DNA of 64,000 bases from UBA7702 sp040776805 (GTDB lineage Bacteria; Bacillota; Dehalobacteriia; UBA7702). The notes beneath the pieces are model-generated. The model was not told where the DNA came from. It did not search any database and saw only the letters and a list, made by a program, of their open reading frames with translations. Positions within the stretch are counted from its first letter, which is position 1. Each line of letters opens with the position of its first letter. The position numbers and the translations under genes are program-made. Where the stretch lies: NCBI GenBank assembly GCA_040776805.1, contig JAXGZS010000001.1, positions 372,001 through 436,000 on the forward strand, written 5' to 3'. Shown here in pieces: positions 62,950-64,000 of this stretch.

Positions 62950-64000
62950 ACAGTACTTCCTCTATGGCTGTGGCGCAGCGGTAAACGGCCTTATCCATCT
63001 CTGTTTCCGTGATGGTCAGAGGCGGATTGAAATAGAGTACGTTGCCCAAAGGGCGCAAAATCAGCCCGTGGGCCAAAGCCCTTTGGTAGATTTCGTAACC
63101 GATGCGTTTATTTTCGTCAAATCCCGCTTTCGTTTTTTTATCCGTTACCAGTTCCATGGCGTTGATCAGGCCGAGATGACGGATCTCGCCGATGTTGGGA
63201 TGATCTGAGAGCCGTGTTAAAAGTTTTTTATGGAGATATTGGGCGCGGAGGGCGGCATTTTCTAAAATATGCTGCTCCCGCAAGATTTTCTGTACGGCCA
63301 GGGCCGCGGCGCAACCCAGGGGATTGCCGCTATAGGTGTGACTGTGCATAAAAGCTTTGCCCTCTTTATAATCGGCGTAAAAGGCCTCATAAACCTTGTC
63401 CGTGGTGGCGGCGATGGCCATGGGCAGATAGCCCCCGGTCAACCCTTTGGAAAGGCACATGATGTCCGGGGTTATGGCGGCGTGATCGCAGGCGAACATT
63501 TTGCCGGTACGGCCAAAGCCGGTGGCAATCTCGTCGGCAATCAACAACACGCCGGTCTGATCACAGAGAGCCCGTAGCTTTTTCAGGTAAAGGGGCGGGT
63601 AGATGCGCATGCCGGCGCTGCCTTGGAGGAGCGGCTCCACAATCACGGCGCAGGTGGTATCGGCGTAGCGGTCAAAGCATTTTTCAGCCTCTTCAAAGCA
63701 GTTTGCTTGGCAATTTTCGCGGTTTTGGCGGTAGGGGCAGCGGTAGCAGTCCGGGGCGGGAATCCGTACGGTATCCATGAGCAGCGGTTGGTAAATCTTT
63801 GCGTACATATCCAGGGAGCCTACGGCCAGGGCGCCGATGGTTTCACCGTGGTAGCCTTCACTTAAGCACATAAACCGGGTTCTTTTCATCTGACCCGTTT
63901 GGTATTGATATTGAAACGCCATCTTTAAGGCGCATTCCACAGCGCTGGAGCCGCAATCGGAAAAATGAAATTTCGTCAGACCTCGGGGCACGCTTTTGCT
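62948..64000 (-). CDS. bioA: Adenosylmethionine-8-amino-7-oxononanoate aminotransferase (5' part outside window)
   Basis: BioA makes 7,8-diaminopelargonate in biotin synthesis, using SAM as amino donor. The window holds the last 350 or so codons. Seen on the minus strand: FSDCGSSAVECALKMAFQY, GYHGETIGALAVGS, EPLLQGSAGMRIYPP, ADEIATGFGRTGKMFACDHA, the PLP Lys in CLSKGLTGGYLPMAIAA, HTYSGNPLGCAAAL and the C-terminal LRPLGNVLYFNPPL. The frame is open to the window edge (a GTG at 63991 is not the start, because about 100 family residues are still missing). A CPYRQNRENCQANC Cys cluster is an insertion worth noting. Fits with bioY and birA elsewhere in the window. Confidence 0.92.
   Translation of the reverse strand, partial: SKSVPRGLTKFHFSDCGSSAVECALKMAFQYQYQTGQMKRTRFMCLSEGYHGETIGALAVGSLDMYAKIYQPLLMDTVRIPAPDCYRCPYRQNRENCQANCFEEAEKCFDRYADTTCAVIVEPLLQGSAGMRIYPPLYLKKLRALCDQTGVLLIADEIATGFGRTGKMFACDHAAITPDIMCLSKGLTGGYLPMAIAATTDKVYEAFYADYKEGKAFMHSHTYSGNPLGCAAALAVQKILREQHILENAALRAQYLHKKLLTRLSDHPNIGEIRHLGLINAMELVTDKKTKAGFDENKRIGYEIYQRALAHGLILRPLGNVLYFNPPLTITETEMDKAVYRCATAIEEVL

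Noticed and set aside
63989..63991. GTG as the bioA start
   Set aside because: About 100 conserved N-terminal residues are still missing at this point and the frame is open to the window edge.

Overview
The window reads as the chromosome of an anaerobic, endospore-forming, motile, single-membrane member of the Bacillota, most likely class Clostridia. The evidence is an intact spoIIE, a DUF421 (YetF-type) spore-associated membrane protein, sortases with an LPxTG-like substrate, a lipoteichoic-acid-synthase-type enzyme, an Ech-type membrane [NiFe] hydrogenase with Hyp maturation genes, many TTG/GTG starts behind strong Shine-Dalgarno sites, and a clostridial-looking 16S rRNA. I do not name a genus. 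No phage, plasmid, transposase or CRISPR array was seen.

Layout. 0.4-5.7 kb: a 1546-residue surface protein (repeated isopeptide-type domains, six SpaA/Cna-B domains, LPQSG anchor) followed directly by its probable sortase. 5.9-15.2 kb: four tandem methyl-accepting chemotaxis receptor genes. Each has a sigma-D-like promoter and its own terminator; three of the four carry one-base indels. 15.2-15.7 kb: tRNA-Glu and tRNA-Met on the minus strand, with degenerate copies of the tRNA-Glu 3' end. 15.8-17.0 kb: yetF-like and a YdcZ-type transporter. 17.2-32.4 kb: the housekeeping run spoIIE, tilS, ftsH, HD protein, folP-folB-folK, small membrane protein, ferritin-like, YdcZ-type, birA, bioY, coaX, dus, greA, lysS. 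32.4-37.9 kb: a complete rRNA operon (16S, tRNA-Ile, tRNA-Ala, 23S, 5S, tRNA-Asn) with promoter and processing stalks.

37.9-48.1 kb is more accessory: an XRE regulator divergent from an unrecognised membrane protein, a peroxiredoxin, an aminotransferase, a MerR remnant, a radical SAM protein, a Cys-rich small membrane protein, a decayed chemoreceptor relic, an unusual sortase-like protein, an LTA-synthase-like enzyme and an unknown gene. 48.2-50.2 kb: uraA-upp for uracil salvage. 50.6-61.9 kb: echABCDEF-hypA-hypB-hypF-hypC-hypD-hypE, a complete energy-converting hydrogenase locus except that hypF has both a frameshift and an in-frame stop. 62-64 kb: a diacylglycerol-kinase-type lipid kinase and, on the minus strand, bioA running off the window end.

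The parts fit an anaerobe that makes or consumes H2 at the membrane through Ech, swims with a locally amplified receptor set, salvages uracil, makes folate, and has biotin transport (bioY), attachment (birA) and at least one synthesis step (bioA). The most notable signals are the receptor array with its shared promoter and distant relic, the doubly broken hypF, the repeat block between hypA and hypB, the tRNA-tail repeats, and a predicted leaderless tilS. I found no convincing wholly new multi-gene system. The best unexplained units are the XRE/membrane-protein pair at 38-39 kb and the sortase-like protein at 44 kb.
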